Notes under the pieces: generated by a model
Seen by the model: the letters and a program-made list of their open reading frames with translations, nothing else
What the model was told of the DNA's origin: nothing
Databases searched by the model: none
Part shown: piece after piece, positions 10,847 through 23,435 of the stretch
Numbering within the stretch: the first letter of the stretch is position 1
Layout of the letters: each line of letters starts with the position of its first letter
Translations under genes and position numbers: made by a program
From: Tolypocladium sp. Sup5 PDA-1
Taxonomy: Eukaryota; Ascomycota; Sordariomycetes; Hypocreales; Ophiocordycipitaceae
Reading direction: 5' to 3'
Length of the DNA stretch: 64,000 nt
Assembly (NCBI GenBank): GCA_000750105.3
Contig: JPHH03000098.1
Coordinates: forward strand, 1 to 64,000

Positions 10847-13512
10847 TCAGAGAGTTGGCCACGGTGCGCCCTGTAACAATCGTTGGAATGCACCGTCGAC
10901 GAATAGGCCAAGCTCGATCTCATCCTCAAACCCTGTGTTGTTCTGCGACCGGTCTTCCAGTTGCATGTTCGGGTCGACGGCGTAGGATACATCGATACCT
11001 GCCATTGCTAACACGTGCTCGCTTATAGGCGCACCAAGTTTGGTGGTGGTCATGGAAGACGGCGACTGGACTAGACATCAAATGGTCAGCAGATGTTTAG
11101 GCTCCACGGGTGAGGGTGCAATACTCCATTCTTCTACCAAGTGTAACAGTTGCCGAAGATATGCAACAGATCGCTCAAGTAGCGCATTGCCGCTATAAAG
11201 GTGGCTCAGGGCTTCGATAGCTTTCTCGAGAATCTCCCTTCCTCTCTCCAGTTGGCTTGCGTCGCCTAATTCCAAGTCGACCTCATTCATTGGCACAAGT
11301 AGGCTGCCGAAGACTACAAGTCCCGCGTTGAATGCTGTGTTGCTATTTAGATACTGCAAATGAAATATGGGAGGCAGTACTCACTGTAGTAGACTGTAAA
11401 CCACCAGGCCCCGAGCAATCGTCTTCCCAACTCTGGTCGCGTAAGAACCGAGTGGATGATGGAGATGATTTCCTCGGCTGTTTTTGTACAGTTCCAATTC
11501 AGGTGTTCTTGCATCTGATTGATGGAGTTTGGGAGGCCCGTGAGTTCAGCATCGGTGTTATTGAGCATTTTGGTCAACAAGGGGCGCTGGAGGAGGAGCT
11601 GCGTGTTCAGATATCGCAATGTCAGGACAAACCGATAACGCTCAACACGGGAACTCTGGTAATTGACGCCGGCCATCTCAGAAAATGAAATAGTCTGAAG
11701 ACCAACTGGGAGCGACTGCTGCCATTCGTTTAATTCATGTTGAAGTTGAAAGATTTGGGCAAAGGTGTCCGTCTCGGAAGGTTCGTAGCACCCCAAGTTG
11801 TGGCCGTATAGGCTCCCCATAATCTTCCACAAGACTCTGTACAAGGTTCTGCAAAATTAGCACGAGGGGCTCAGACGGAGTAAATATATCCAACTCACAT
11901 TGTCGCACTATAAAATGCAACACCGAGGCCACCATCGCTATCAACTGCAACAGGCGTGGGAAGATCGATCCGGAGGTAATCTTCAGGAATGGAGCTAGGT
12001 CGGCCAAAGGTCATGCTCAAGCTCCTAGAAAATGTGAGTGCTGAACTGGCGTCATTAGAGCGGGGATACCACACCGATCCAGCATAACGCAGCCGTACCA
12101 CGTTCGTTTTCTCATTTCTTGTTCGATGGTTGGGAACTTAATCGACGCCTCCTTTGAGTGGAGGCCAATCGAGAGCGCCGCTTTAACTGCCAGACCGTGG
12201 AAAACCCATGTCTGAACCGACCTTTGCGTACCTTGCAAATATTGGCTGGTGAGGAGGAGATACTGAACTGTGCCCAGGTCACCACTAGCAGCGCATGGTC
12301 GCTCTCTATAAGATTGAACTTACCTGCCTCTAGTGTGGTGCCTCGAAGCATTTGCTTCTTACACAACTCTTGTGCACGTATGTAAAACACCTCTGATTCC
12401 ATAACCGCTTGGTGTCCTTTGTCACGGCCTGATGCACAGGTTACCATTGCAAGCATCATATTCAGCAGGCCCAGCCAGGTCCGCCGCACGCTAGTGCGGA
12501 ACTTGTTCTTTTTCATCTCCCAATACGTATCGAGGAAAGATTGCTCATGGATATAGGGGAACAGCATCCCGGTATTAGAGAAGTACTGTCGGATCAAATC
12601 TTCGGTCTCACCGTCGGGGGGCAGATAGGTGTGGCTATCCGCGCCGAGCCCATGGGTAGAGTCCCCCGCAGTCTGCGGTTGCGACAGGGTGACTATGTTG
12701 ACATCGTCCATGCCGGCCGTTCCTGTAGGTCCCAGGCTGGCAATATCTGGCACATGACCTCTTCGAGCCATGGCCCGGAAAATAATGCGAATAAGCGAGA
12801 TGTTTGACGATGGTCCTATTACGTTAGCTGGTTGTTCCATGATAGCAGACGCATTTTCCACGTACCAAAGAAGCCATAATCACATTCATCTACAAGTGAT
12901 ATCGCCATACCGTCAGTCCCGCTCAAATCCCCTGGCTGATCCTGCTCTGTGTTCTGAACATTGACAATGACGGTTCCGGGAGGAGGGGCGACGTGCTCGG
13001 AAGTATAAACACTCCGGGACGAGATTGGAGATGTGCTGTATTCGTCCATGGTAGCATTATCGTGGCGGTCGACGCATCGAGCAATCATCATCTCGAGCAA
13101 TTCGACCCGAGACTCGAGAGCTGTGAAAATGCTAGTGTGAATTTCAGCAACCGTGAATGTTAGATAATAGAAAGGGTTGATGTATGAGATTTTCACCTAC
13201 TCTTTGCTAATGATGAGGTTAGAAGACGAAAGGGGCATTTCGTATACGCATTCGAAGCCCATTCTTTCACATAGGTCACATTTGGGACGATACCCATTGC
13301 ACTACGGCATCAAGAGTTGTGTCAGTTATCGACGCATCTGCCGACTAAGTCGGTCCTGAACCTACTCTGGACTTGCGGATACGGCATGCGCTGCAGGCGA
13401 GAGCAATACGGCGCCGCTTAGCGCCAGACGCCGCGCCATCCTCGTCGTCATGCCGAGCGTTCTTGGCGCTGCTAGAAGCATTTGAGCTCACGCTGTCTCT
13501 TGTGCTCGGCAT
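10847..13512 (-). CDS. Zn2Cys6 transcription factor (cluster regulator candidate)
   Basis: A nuclear regulator. The zinc cluster spans an intron: exon 1 ends RRRIALACSACRIRKSR and exon 2 begins CNGYRPKCDLC, giving the full C-x2-C-x6-C-x6-C-x2-C-x6-C pattern. The next intron has a GTAGGT donor inside the codon after ISK and restores KDIFTALESRVELLE, the usual linker/coiled segment. Further exons carry the fungal transcription-factor middle domain, including YFSNTGMLFPYIHE, RKRTWYGCVMLDR and TFGRPSSIP, and a C-terminal exon ending GAFQRLLQG before the stop at 10847. Start: ATG at 13512 is the nearest good one; another in-frame ATG lies at 13632. Exact junctions around 11.06-11.10 kb are uncertain. 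Two adjacent TTCCGA hexamers (13666-13677) sit upstream, which fits autoregulation (inference). Confidence 0.85.
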
Positions 13513-13665
13513 GGTGGTTTCGTATAATAGACGTCTAGGGTGTTCGTGAGGGAAACCTAGTCTCATGATATGCAAGAGTCCGCTCAATTGTGGTACAGTT
13601 ATACGGACCCTCCCCACCACAGGACTTGCCATATTTCTATCCCCGGATTTTGACCCCACTCTGCG

Positions 13666-13677
13666 TTCCGATTCCGA
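13666..13677 (-). promoter_or_regulatory. Tandem TTCCGA site upstream of the regulator
   Basis: TTCCGATTCCGA is a direct repeat of a hexamer that recurs upstream of most cluster genes. It lies about 155 bp upstream of the regulator ATG at 13512. Use as an operator is inference. Confidence 0.4.
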
Positions 13678-14124
13678 ACTCCGCCCGCCGCTGAAGCCAC
13701 TAGGCAAGCCATGAAAGGCAAAATCGGCAGCACAACATTACCGACATTTCATACGAGTATACCACAGCAGAGCATCCAATTTGGGACAGTACTTCCGGGG
13801 AAAAAAGTTGACAAAGACAGTAAGAATGCACTGAACGCGAGATCGATGCGCCTGGGTTAAAAAACTGCACTAGCTTTTCCACGCATTTCATCTGGCTGCT
13901 TGATGAATTACCCTCCATCCACGTCTGTCCCTACCATAGCGGACCTATCGCTATGAGAGTGACCCGAATCCCGTTAAAATGCGTGATCAATTGATATGAC
14001 TTCTATGACTCTTTCAGCTGTTAAAAGAGGCTGGAAAAAGGATTCCTCTTATCCTTGCAGCTACAGCTTGTAACCCCTATCCATGAGTCATCAATGTAAC
14101 ATTGCTGCCAAAGGAGGTTCCCGA

Positions 14125-14187
14125 GTCGGCCGGGTCCGCCGGGTCGGCCAGTCCGGCCGGGTCTCCCGGGTCGGCCTCGTCAACCGG
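14125..14187. repeat. 9-bp GC-rich tandem repeat, seven units
   Basis: Units resemble GTCGGCCGG, GTCCGCCGG and GTCTCCCGG, with point differences. The array lies just beyond the 3' end of the fumarylacetoacetate-hydrolase-family gene. Confidence 0.75.
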
Positions 14188-14216
14188 TCTATCCGACAGG
14201 ACCAACACGCTCAATA

Positions 14217-15316
14217 TCAAGCGAATTCCACCCCATTTCGCAGAGTTCCGATCTCAGTTATATGTACTTCCATTCTGGTCCCAGGTATGAGATATTTGGG
14301 CGGCTTCAGTCCGGCACCAACGCCTGCAAGGTCTGTTAGCATGTTGGTTCAACAACTTCATGTACGACCTCCATCGGTTCACGTACCTCCCGGGGTCCCC
14401 GTCATGATAACACTCCCTTTCTGCAATGTAGTACCCGACGACAGGTAGGCGATAAGGTACGGTACACTGAACAGAAGATCGTCCATCCCAGAAGATTGCC
14501 GCAGCTCACCATCGACTGTTGTCTCCAGCCGCAGCGAAGCTGGTTCAGGGATAAGGCTGCTACAAACCAGCACAGGTCCAAGCGGGGCAAAGGTGTCGAA
14601 CCCTTTCGAAAAGCCCCATTGTGGTACTGGGCCTGCAAGTGCCGGGTCTCGCTGGAGTTTGCGCGACGAGATATCGTTGCCCACCGTATACGCTGCAACG
14701 TAGTTCAGCGCCTCATCTTCGCGGACATCCTTTGCGTCTTTCCCAATGATGACGCACTATGGAAGTCCGAAGGCCCGGAGTCAGCAAATACGACACAAAA
14801 ATCGAGTACCATCTATTGAACTTACCAGTTCGCCCTCATAGTCGGCTTGGCTATCCTGACAAATGCTCGGGATAATCACGTTCGCGTTGTGATCGAGGAC
14901 AGTCGTAGAAGGCTTGCAGAACATGAATGGAAACGGAGGAGGGCGCCTTCCAGTTTCACGAACTAGTCATTGTAAAAGGTCAGTAAGTCGGTACTTGATA
15001 CCACCGTGGACGATGTAGGTGCTCAACTGCAGGACGTACCGTGAGTAGCATAGTTTAGTCCAATGCACCGTAGAATTGGTACATTGGATGGCGTGAGCGG
15101 CCCCAACAGCGTCTTGACTGTCACGATTTCGTCTGTCACTTTGGTCCAGCCAGTCGTATCGTAAATGTCGTGGCCTTGGATGACCCTCGCGCGCAGTTGT
15201 GCAGCTTCTGTAGTATCGCCGAGGTCAAACTGCGCGCTAGGTAATATGGGCTCACCATGCAAGATACGCCCATCGGTGGCAACAAACCGGATCAGGCGTT
15301 CCCAGGTGACCTTCAT
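14217..15316 (-). CDS. Fumarylacetoacetate hydrolase family protein (likely fumarylpyruvate hydrolase)
   Basis: Four exons (15316-15040, 14962-14826, 14756-14387, 14323-14217) join to 891 nt, or 296 residues, the usual size of fungal FAH-family proteins. Landmarks are GLNYATH, DYEGEL (metal-binding acidic cluster), YTVGNDISSR and MTGTPGGVG near the C-terminus. The family cleaves carbon-carbon bonds of 1,3-diketo acids in an Mg-dependent way. It lies head-to-head with gentisate 1,2-dioxygenase, so the natural substrate is likely fumarylpyruvate or maleylpyruvate, giving pyruvate plus fumarate or maleate (inference). The start MKVTWERLIRF is chosen because it is the first ATG before the conserved N-terminal fold; the frame continues upstream without conserved motifs. 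It shares about 575 bp of upstream DNA with the dioxygenase. Confidence 0.88.
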
Positions 15317-15751
15317 GGTTGTGTTATGAAGCATACAGATGGGGTTAAAGATTAGGTAGCGCGATGTTGGAGGAAAAGAGTTCGGGAGGGTTGGGCGACC
15401 TTGATTAGCTGCCTCAGAGACCTGAACATCATCTTGCGACGTCTCAAAATGGAAGATTACCTCTGCGGCATTTATCGCCTTCGTTCCGACCCTTCCCCGA
15501 AGTTTCGATGTTGGTGGAGGCCTTGTTGTCTGTCCAAGGCCCAGTACACCGCAACGGACGGGGTCAATTGCTAATCTCCATGTTGCTACCATGTCGTCTC
15601 GATTCACGAGCCAGCACATCCTTGTGTGTGACATTACGACATCAGACTCATGTCATTGGGCGGCGGCGCCTCGTGAGGCCCTCAAACCGTGAAGTTCTCC
15701 ACCACACCAAAGACGGCCCCGTATTGGGGCATTTGTTACCGCAAGCTACCA

Positions 15752-15778
15752 GTCGGGTATCCGTCGGGAAATACCCGA
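15752..15778. promoter_or_regulatory. Inverted repeat in the FAH/dioxygenase promoter
   Basis: TCGGGTAT and ATACCCGA form 8-bp arms around a 10-base spacer. The left half extends to GTCGGGTATCCGTC, which is repeated at 10114-10127. The inverted CGG/CCG triplets suit a Zn2Cys6 binding site (inference). Confidence 0.45.
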
Positions 15779-15891
15779 CATCTTGGGCTACGTCAAATCT
15801 TTTAAAACAAACTGCAAGTTAGCAGTTGTTACCGGGAGTTGGATAAATCCCAACAAACACATATAGCAACCTTGACGACAAACTAATTACT

Positions 15892-17086
15892 ATGCAGGTG
15901 GCCAGCCAAAACGCCCAGGGCGACGCTCTGCTTCTGAAGCAGAATGGCACACACAAGGATATTAGAAAGCCGTTCGAGGACGGAGCGGCCCTCGTTAAGG
16001 CACTGAAGGATGTCAACGTTTCCCCCCTGTGGGCTCAGATGGCGCGACTCAACCCGGCTTCTCCAAACCCAACCACAGTGCCGTTTATCTGGAAGTACGA
16101 CCAAATCCGCCCATATCTCATGAGTGCCGGTACTCTCATAAAGGAGGAACAGGCTGAACGGCGTGTTCTCATGCTGGTAAACCCCGCCCGTAGTAAGTCA
16201 ATGCGCCGTCTGCTTTTTTAGTGCATTTGACTCGCCGCTAATCACTACTTCCCTTAGCCGCCCCCTACACTACGGACACCCTGTATGCTGGATTGCAACT
16301 GGTCATGCCCCGAGAAACTGCCCCGGCCCACCGCCACGCCGCGTTTGCCGTGCGATTCATCATTGAGGGCCAAGGTGGCTTCACTGCAGTTCACGGGCGG
16401 CGCGTGCAAATGAAACCCCGTGATGTCCTGATCACACCAACATGGAACTGGCATGACCACGGGAAGAAGGGTGCCAATGAAGAGGGCGGGGACGACTCTC
16501 CGGTCATCTGGCTCGACGGCCTCGATCTTCCGGAGTTTGTGCACTTTCCTGTTCACTTCAACGAACACTTCTCAGACGCCAGGTATCCAGCGAAGGATGT
16601 TGACGAGTCGCCGATTGTTTTTTCATGGACAAAGATGCAACCCAAGCTGGACGGCCAAAAGGGCCAGTGGGCTACAGCCGCATACCTAAAGGACGACGGA
16701 AGAGAGAGTAAGTGACAACTTTTTGAAAGCCCCCCATCATTAGCATCTGCAAATAGTCATTAACGTATCGGTGACTTGAATCAGTAGGGCGTACCATTGG
16801 AGCCTCCGCCGAGCGAATCGAAGCTCGGTCCCAGTCCCCATCGGTCCGCGAAACGGCTTCCTCTGTCTACCACGTCGTCGAGGGCAGCGGGATGACAGAG
16901 ATTAACGGAAGGAACATTCATTGGAAGCAAGGCGATACCTTCTGTATTCCGGCCTGGAACCGATACCAACACTTCTCAGACGACAAGGTGGTCTATTTGT
17001 ATCGCTTTGATGACAAGCCTATGCTGAATGCCCTCGGGTTTTACCGTCTTAATGGTGCGGACCCAGAGTCATTCGTCTCGCACTAA
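15892..17086 (+). CDS. Gentisate 1,2-dioxygenase
   Basis: Three exons (15892-16192, 16258-16707, 16788-17086) join to 1050 nt, or 349 residues, matching the family length. It is a bicupin Fe(II) ring-cleavage enzyme that converts gentisate to maleylpyruvate. The N-terminal cupin shows PAHRHAAFAVRFIIEG, with the His-x-His iron ligands, then WNWHDHG with the third histidine. The C-terminal cupin shows VYHVVEGSG and GDTFCIPAWNRYQH. No signal peptide is seen, so it is cytosolic. Its pairing with a fumarylpyruvate-hydrolase-type gene fixes the lower pathway as the gentisate route. A separate maleylpyruvate isomerase was not seen in the window. Confidence 0.9.
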
Positions 17087-17985
17087 GCCTGTTGTCAGTA
17101 TCTACAAGCTCTTTCAAATACATCAGTCGACATGTACGGGATGATTCAACACGTCCCTTGCTTGAAAGTTCTTTTGTGAGACTCACAGGGGACAACGTTG
17201 TCAGGTGGACATGGCAACCCGTCACGCTCTCTATCAGATAGCTAGCATTGAACGCCGTTTTGCATAAAACCAATCTAACCCCATTGCCACTACCCAGAAT
17301 GCGTATTTCACAGCTTTTCAAAGGGTTAGAGCTGCAGCAGTAGGAAAATATATGTAAACAGACGCAAGTAGAGGCTAGATGTATTGCCCACTGCAGCATT
17401 ACTTGGCACATATCTTGCACAAAAATTCAAGGTTAGACGAGGTTGACATCTATAAAGGCATCAAGCCACATCTCAAGTATTTACTTCTGGGAGCTCCATC
17501 CTTCCCCGAAGGCAACCTCTTGGGCGCGGCGAACGCTCTTACTTGGGTCCCAGGTGAATTGCTAACGTATAACTTTAGATAGCGTGCTGCGGAACACAGT
17601 CGCAGTGCTTTCGTGGATCCTTTTGTTGGGTTAGCGGTGGCATACTTGGTGGCAGCAGTGTTCGGCTTCGTCGCCGGATCATGTATGGAACAAAATGGTA
17701 TGACAAATACAGAGCTGAGTTTGCTGTCAAGACACTTTTTCGGGACCGGAGTTGCCCCACAATTGCCGGAATCGGACCGTCATGTTTCACCGGAACACGG
17801 TCCTATAAGCTAGGCTGGGGAAACCGAGCAATTCCGAGACGTTCCACTGCGCTTCTGGTTTGGGATCCGCTCTTGTGGATGACACGAAGTCGCTCTCATT
17901 ATATGATTGAAGTCCCAGCAGGTACGCAGATACTATTGAATCTGAGAACAACCGTTGAACAGCAGTGCGTTGCCTCCCGTCCAAC
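17087..17985. other. Upstream region of aldehyde dehydrogenase 1
   Basis: I see no convincing gene in this stretch. It carries one TTCCGA at 17832-17837, about 150 bp upstream of the aldehyde dehydrogenase ATG. Confidence 0.4.
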
Positions 17986-19644
17986 ATGGCTTCCATCACT
18001 CTGACGGGCGTCGATCAACGCCAGATTAATGGTAAGCAGAGCAGCGTACCCCGAAGCATGCTGCGCGCACACCTCAAGTGCGAATGCATAGGCATGACCG
18101 GAGCACAAAACATGAAAAAAAGTCTCATGATGTTGCGAGATGTCTAGTTCAAACCGGCCTTTTTATCGGTAACGCGTTCGTCCCCGCAGCGGACAATGCC
18201 ACCATCAATCTACAGAATCCGGCAACCGGCGAGTTTCTTGCATCAGTGTCGGCGGCGCAAGCGGCCGACGTGGATCGCGCTGTCGCCTGTGCACGCGAGG
18301 CATATCAGTCCACCTGGCGTTCAACTTGTCCAGGACAGCGCAGGGCTTTACTCAACCGCCTTGCCGATCTAATCGAGAGAAACGCCAAGGATCTGGCTTC
18401 GCTCGAGGCCATAGACGCCGGAATTCTCTATCGGGATTCAAGTGTAGTAGCTGTCCCACAGGCAGCGGAGACATGTCGATACTATGCCGGTTGGGCGGAC
18501 AAGGTTGATGGGAAGTCAATGTCCATTTCCCAAGGCATTGCCTACACTCGACGTGAACCGCTTGGTGTTTGTGCAGCGATAGTTCCATGGAACTCACCCC
18601 TGTAGGCCCATCATGCACCCACCACCTTGTGTGTAACATATATTAATCTTCATGTTTAGTATGATCACAATCTGGAAGCTGGCGCCGGCCATTGCGACCG
18701 GAAATGTCCTCATCATCAAGACCCCAGAACTTGCCCCTCTCTATGGGCAGAAGCTTGCAGAGCTTGTCATTGAAGCAGGTTTCCCACCAGGTGTCATCAA
18801 CATACTCTGCGGATTAGGATCGGTCGCTGGGCAAGCCCTCTCCGAGCATGAAGAGATCCGGAAGCTATCTTTCACCGGCAGCACGCTAATTGGTCGCCAG
18901 ATCATGGCAACTGCTGCCAAGACTAATCTCAAAAAAGTAAGCCTTGAGCTTGGAGGCAAAGGCCCAAGCATTGTGTTTGCCGATGCAAATTGGGACAATG
19001 CCCTCTTCTGGACGGTAGCAGGTATCACCGTCAACAACGGCCAAGTCTGCGCCGCAGGCAGCCGTATCTACGTGCAAGATACCATCTACGAGAGTTTTAT
19101 TCGTGAGTTCTCTACGCGGTCAAATGATGCAGTTGCTGGTGACCCGCTGTTGGGAGATAGCACCAAGGGCCCTGTCATCAGCAAAACACAGAAGGACCGG
19201 GTGATGGATTACATTCGGAATGGTGAAGCACAGAACGTCAAGCTTCTCCATGGCGGTGACGCATCTGCTACACCGCAAAAAGGATACTTTGTGCCCAACA
19301 CGGCTTTTGCGGATGTGGGACCCAATGCGACTATCATGCGTGAGGAAGTCTTTGGCCCCGTTGGCTGCCTTGCACCTTTCACCGCCGAGGAAGAGGTGAT
19401 CGCGCTGGCAAACGACACATCGTACGGTCTGGCTGCGGCTGTTTTTACGAACGATGTCAACAAGGCCCTACGAGTCAGCAATGCTATGGAGGCCGGGCAA
19501 GTCACGGTCAATATGTGGGGAGTGGTCAATGCTAATACACCATTTGGTGGCATCAAGGCAAGCGGATTTGGGCGGGATTTGGGTGAGGCTGCACTGGACG
19601 AATGGACGCACGTCAAATGCGTCAAGTTCAATGTTCTTAAGTAG
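17986..19644 (+). CDS. NAD(P)-dependent aldehyde dehydrogenase 1
   Basis: Three exons (17986-18031, 18148-18601, 18660-19644) join to 1485 nt, or 494 residues, the standard ALDH length. Landmarks are PWNSPL at the oxyanion asparagine, FTGSTLIGR in the Rossmann loop, LELGGKGP with the general-base glutamate, NNGQVCAAGSR with the catalytic cysteine, and EVFGPV. It is predicted to oxidise an aldehyde to the acid in the cytosol. It lies tail-to-tail with the amine oxidase, so the aldehyde made by that oxidase is a natural candidate substrate; a benzaldehyde is the alternative. Confidence 0.9.
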
Positions 19645-20109
19645 GTAGACAGCTGGGGGATGTCTATTCAGTCCATGGCGATGATGCAACACTCCACAAG
19701 ATTCCGTACATCTTCATTTATTTTGTGATAGGTTTCCAGGCTAAACCAACATTGTGAGTTGGGGAATGTCCGAACACACCACCACAAGTGACTCTACTCC
19801 ACAAGTGTCTCTGGAAAGATTTTAGAAAGCCAAAGGCTAAATTGATGATAATATCCAAGGCTTTATGGTGCAGAGACGCTTTTTGAGGCTGAATGTCCGG
19901 GCAAGTCCCTATCTCCACCACAACGGACTTTGAGACACTGCAGAGCGGACTTCGAGATACTGGAACGTCCGAACCGAAACGTTACAAATAGTGCGGCAAA
20001 TCAGCAAGGCAGCTTCATTTAAAACAGAAGCATACACACAACAGCATTTATAAAAGTTATGTCATACTCAGAAGAACAGCTCAATGGAAACACTGACGAC
20101 AGTCCACTC
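19645..20109. other. Convergent spacer with a short relic frame
   Basis: It contains two near copies of GGACTTYGAGAYACTG around 19924-19965 and a TATA-like TTTATAAAAG near 20047. An ATG at 20059 opens a 20-codon frame, ending at 20121, that overlaps the amine oxidase stop. It resembles the 5' end of a lost gene. Confidence 0.35.
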
Positions 20110-22413
20110 CTACAGCGTTGAGAGTCCCGAGACCTGTGTGACGGCCGTGGTCTCTTGCTCCAGCTCAGTTGTGCGACAGCACCCCTGTGTCAGCTTCGAC
20201 CCCCTGTCGACCGCTGACGGCACGTCAATGGCTGGATTGCCAGTGAAGAAGTCTGATGGTGTCAAGAGGACCTGAAGCATCTCGACAGGCCTGGACAAAA
20301 GCGGCTGTTAGGTATGTAGTTGCTCATACTAATCGTCGGGGAAAATGGTCCTTACATGACTGGCCAGTCCTCGACCCGGGGGTTATGGGTAAGACCGAAA
20401 ACAGCCCAGAGAACAATATCCTCGTCCAAGATGTCGTCATTGCGCGCTGCCGCATCCCACACACCTCCAATCTCCTTGCGACTTTGGAAGGTATAGCGAC
20501 CGCCGGCATAAAGCTCGTCATCCCTATATTTTGTGGCCCAAAGTGCATGTCGCGCGAATTTGGCACGTTCGGATTGAATGGTGTGATGATTGGCAAGTAG
20601 CAGCTGTGTCGGGGGGATACTGATCTTATATCCCACCGCCTTACCGCTGACTGGATTCTTCCTGGAAGTGTTCTGAATCTTGAACACTCTGTTATTGCAA
20701 GGTGAGAGATCAAGGCCAGTGGATGTTGTGATCGGGACCTTCCGAACTTCATAGAGATTTCCATTTGGGTTGGTGCGCGCATCTGTCATGATAGGCAGGC
20801 TCTCCTCCTGGATAAGAGTATTTTTAGCATGCCCGTCAATTGCAGGATCAACTCGCAAGCAAAAGACGTGCTGGTGGTTTTGGGCAAGTGCCCCCGGGGA
20901 CACAATATTGCCCCAACCCGGTGCAGTCTTGCCCTCGTCAATGTTGACAACAGACACAATGCCTGTAGCGCGAGATTCGACGGTGATACCAGCTGCTTGG
21001 TCAAACTTGAAGGCAAAAATATACTCGTAGTTGGCCAAGGTGATAATGAATTGAAAGACGAGCTCTCGGCGGCGCGTAACAACTGCGCGTCCCGTCCGCC
21101 AATTCGTATGCTTCCAATTGATACCGTTATCTTGCTCGTGTAGGCAAATGACGTTTTTGGATACGGTTGCTGACCCGTCTGGGCCTGTGAGCACGCCATC
21201 AAAGTACTATGGCCAAGTTAGACCAGGCTGTTTGGATACAACAGAGAGGGGAGTTAACCTTTATGACGCCGAGGCAATCGCAACCCAACTCAAGGTTGTT
21301 GACAGTGTTGCCGAGAGCGCCATCGCCGAAATCAAACGCCTGTTTCCGATGGAATGGGGGCCGAGGATCTGCGTAGGGCACGGTCTGTGGCCCGAATCTT
21401 AGCAGGAATAAGAGGTACGGGGAACTCGTAGACTGGACGAACCATGTCGCTCATGCTTAGCCTATACAAGACATCCCGGCCATCATAACGGATATCATGC
21501 AGGACAGCGCCCTCCCGAGGGTTAAAGGAAACTCTCATCCGCCATTTCTGCCACTCAACAAGATTGTCAGCAGAAACTGAAAAGCTTGGTCCGTTGGGCT
21601 GCAAGACTGTAAGAGGCTTGAGGTCCTTCCTGGTGCCACCAGGCAGCAACTCAGGCACGTATTCGGCGGGCTGACAGTGATCTAAAACGGTAGGTGTACG
21701 GGTCTTGCCTGCAAGCGGATCGCCCTCCCCACCCGTGGCCGGCTCATCGATGCGGATAATTTCCTTTTTGTGCGCATCCATAATAGGTATCAGCGGAATT
21801 GGATATGCGTAGAAGTTTGAATCCGCATTTCCGGAGCGTGTGTCTTTGCCAAAGCATAGACCTTGGAACAAACGGCGTTCTCCATCAGCAGGGTCGGGTC
21901 CTCCGTACGGCCATGGCTCTATCACGAGCTCAAAGCCTTCTGGCAGTTGGATCTCCTTTAGCTTTTCTTGGAACAGGGGCGATTCTTCCACACATTTAAC
22001 GAGGGTGTCGAATTCATATCTACAAGGCCATCAGCCCAAGCAAGTGTATCGCACTGTGGGTAAGAAGCTTACACGGTTAACCCGGGCTGATGTTGCAACC
22101 CAACGATTTCATGCTTGACGCGCTGGGAGGTCCGGAGGTTGATGATGGACTCCTGGTACGAGGGGACCTTTGAGCCGCCAATGACATCGTACCGCGCCTG
22201 CGCCAGCCTTGCTGGTCTGGGGGTGTCCACTGTGAATAGACCAGAGTGCTCAAGGTCGAGGAATCGGAGAACCTCCGATTTCATCGGCTCATATAAGTAG
22301 ATGGCCCGAAAATCGATGACCGAACCAGGGTGCAGCGATAAAACGACATCGCGCGCTTGGTTTACCTCGGCTACGCTCAAGCCAGATAGTGGGTGTGGAA
22401 TTCGGGCAGCCAT
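20110..22413 (-). CDS. Copper-containing primary amine oxidase
   Basis: Five exons (22413-22073, 22019-21443, 21384-21259, 21206-20356, 20290-20110) join to 2076 nt, or 691 residues, the usual size. It oxidatively deaminates a primary amine to an aldehyde plus ammonia and hydrogen peroxide. Landmarks are PHPLSGLSVAEV at the N-terminus, DPRPPFHRKQAFDFGDG with the catalytic-base aspartate near the end of the motif, LANYEYIF (the first tyrosine becomes topaquinone), HQHVFCLRVD with copper-ligand histidines, and LTHNPRVEDWPVMP leading to TPSDFFTGNPA. The C-terminus, STL, is not a clear peroxisomal signal. It is head-to-head with the thiamine-diphosphate decarboxylase across about 1 kb. In context it probably acts on an aryl(hydroxy)ethylamine (inference). 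Confidence 0.9.
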
Positions 22414-23435
22414 GATAACGAAAACCGATGTGATTGTGTTTACAAGGGCGAGAAAAGTGCTGTGGCAACGCTTTGGCAGTTACGATTGAATAGTTGCTTT
22501 GGGCGGTAATATAACTTCGGCTGAACTGTTGCCTGGTCTTTCGTCCAGTGGCCCTGGGTTGGGGCATCGTTGGGGCGAGCTGACTCGTGCTGGCGAAAGG
22601 CTGACTACAAATGGCGATTCCGACACTCGCGGAACAAAGTTCCGTAGTGGGTTTTAAGGTCAGAGGCTGCAATTCCCAGGCCCCTTGAGAAGAAGAATGC
22701 AATTCGGAGCTAGGCCAGATGAATCAAACTATTGTAGGTTTCGCAAGCCGCCAGAGAGCAAAGGTCGAGACAAGCGGTTGTGATGACGCGCTGTAGAAGC
22801 AGCTTGGTGCAGGATCCTTCAGATACATCAGAAGTGTATGGAGTATCTGGAGCAAAGTCGGTGAGACCATGCGGCGACTCCGTTCGCTGCTTTCGTGTTA
22901 TAGTAGGAGCAAGGAGTGTCAGAGCCCGTGACGAAGACAGCATGTATATTTCAAGTAACAGCGAATCACGCTACTATATCTTCGACGATGTCTTGCATGG
23001 ATGATAATGGAGAAAAAGCTACCCCTGATTGCATCGTCGACATCACAGGCTCATTTTCTCTTTGTGGTGTGTTTGCCCCTTCGCTGGGCAGTCATTCTGT
23101 CGCTTCCAATGGTCGGGGACCCTCGTTAACGTTTCAGCAGCATGTGCTGTGCAGCTGTAGTCCTTCGTGCCCCGTCCACAACGCTGTTACTGGTTTCCGA
23201 GCTCAGCTCCCCGCCTAACGTTCCGCACCCCGTAGGTGGGCTTTCCGGAATTCCGCAATGACTAGCGCATCCGTGACTTGGAGTCTTGTTTGAGAAAACG
23301 CACGACAGTGAAAACCCAGACACAGAGGACATTATTTTATGCATAATAGTATGGTCCCAGCAAGCCAGCAGTCAATTTCGCTGATTTGCGACATCAAGAA
23401 TTGTTTATTGAACCGATTTTTTCAACAATAACATC
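22414..23435. promoter_or_regulatory. Divergent promoter, amine oxidase / decarboxylase
   Basis: About 1 kb without a convincing gene between two divergent starts. TTCCGA occurs at 22618-22623 and 23195-23200. Confidence 0.5.
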
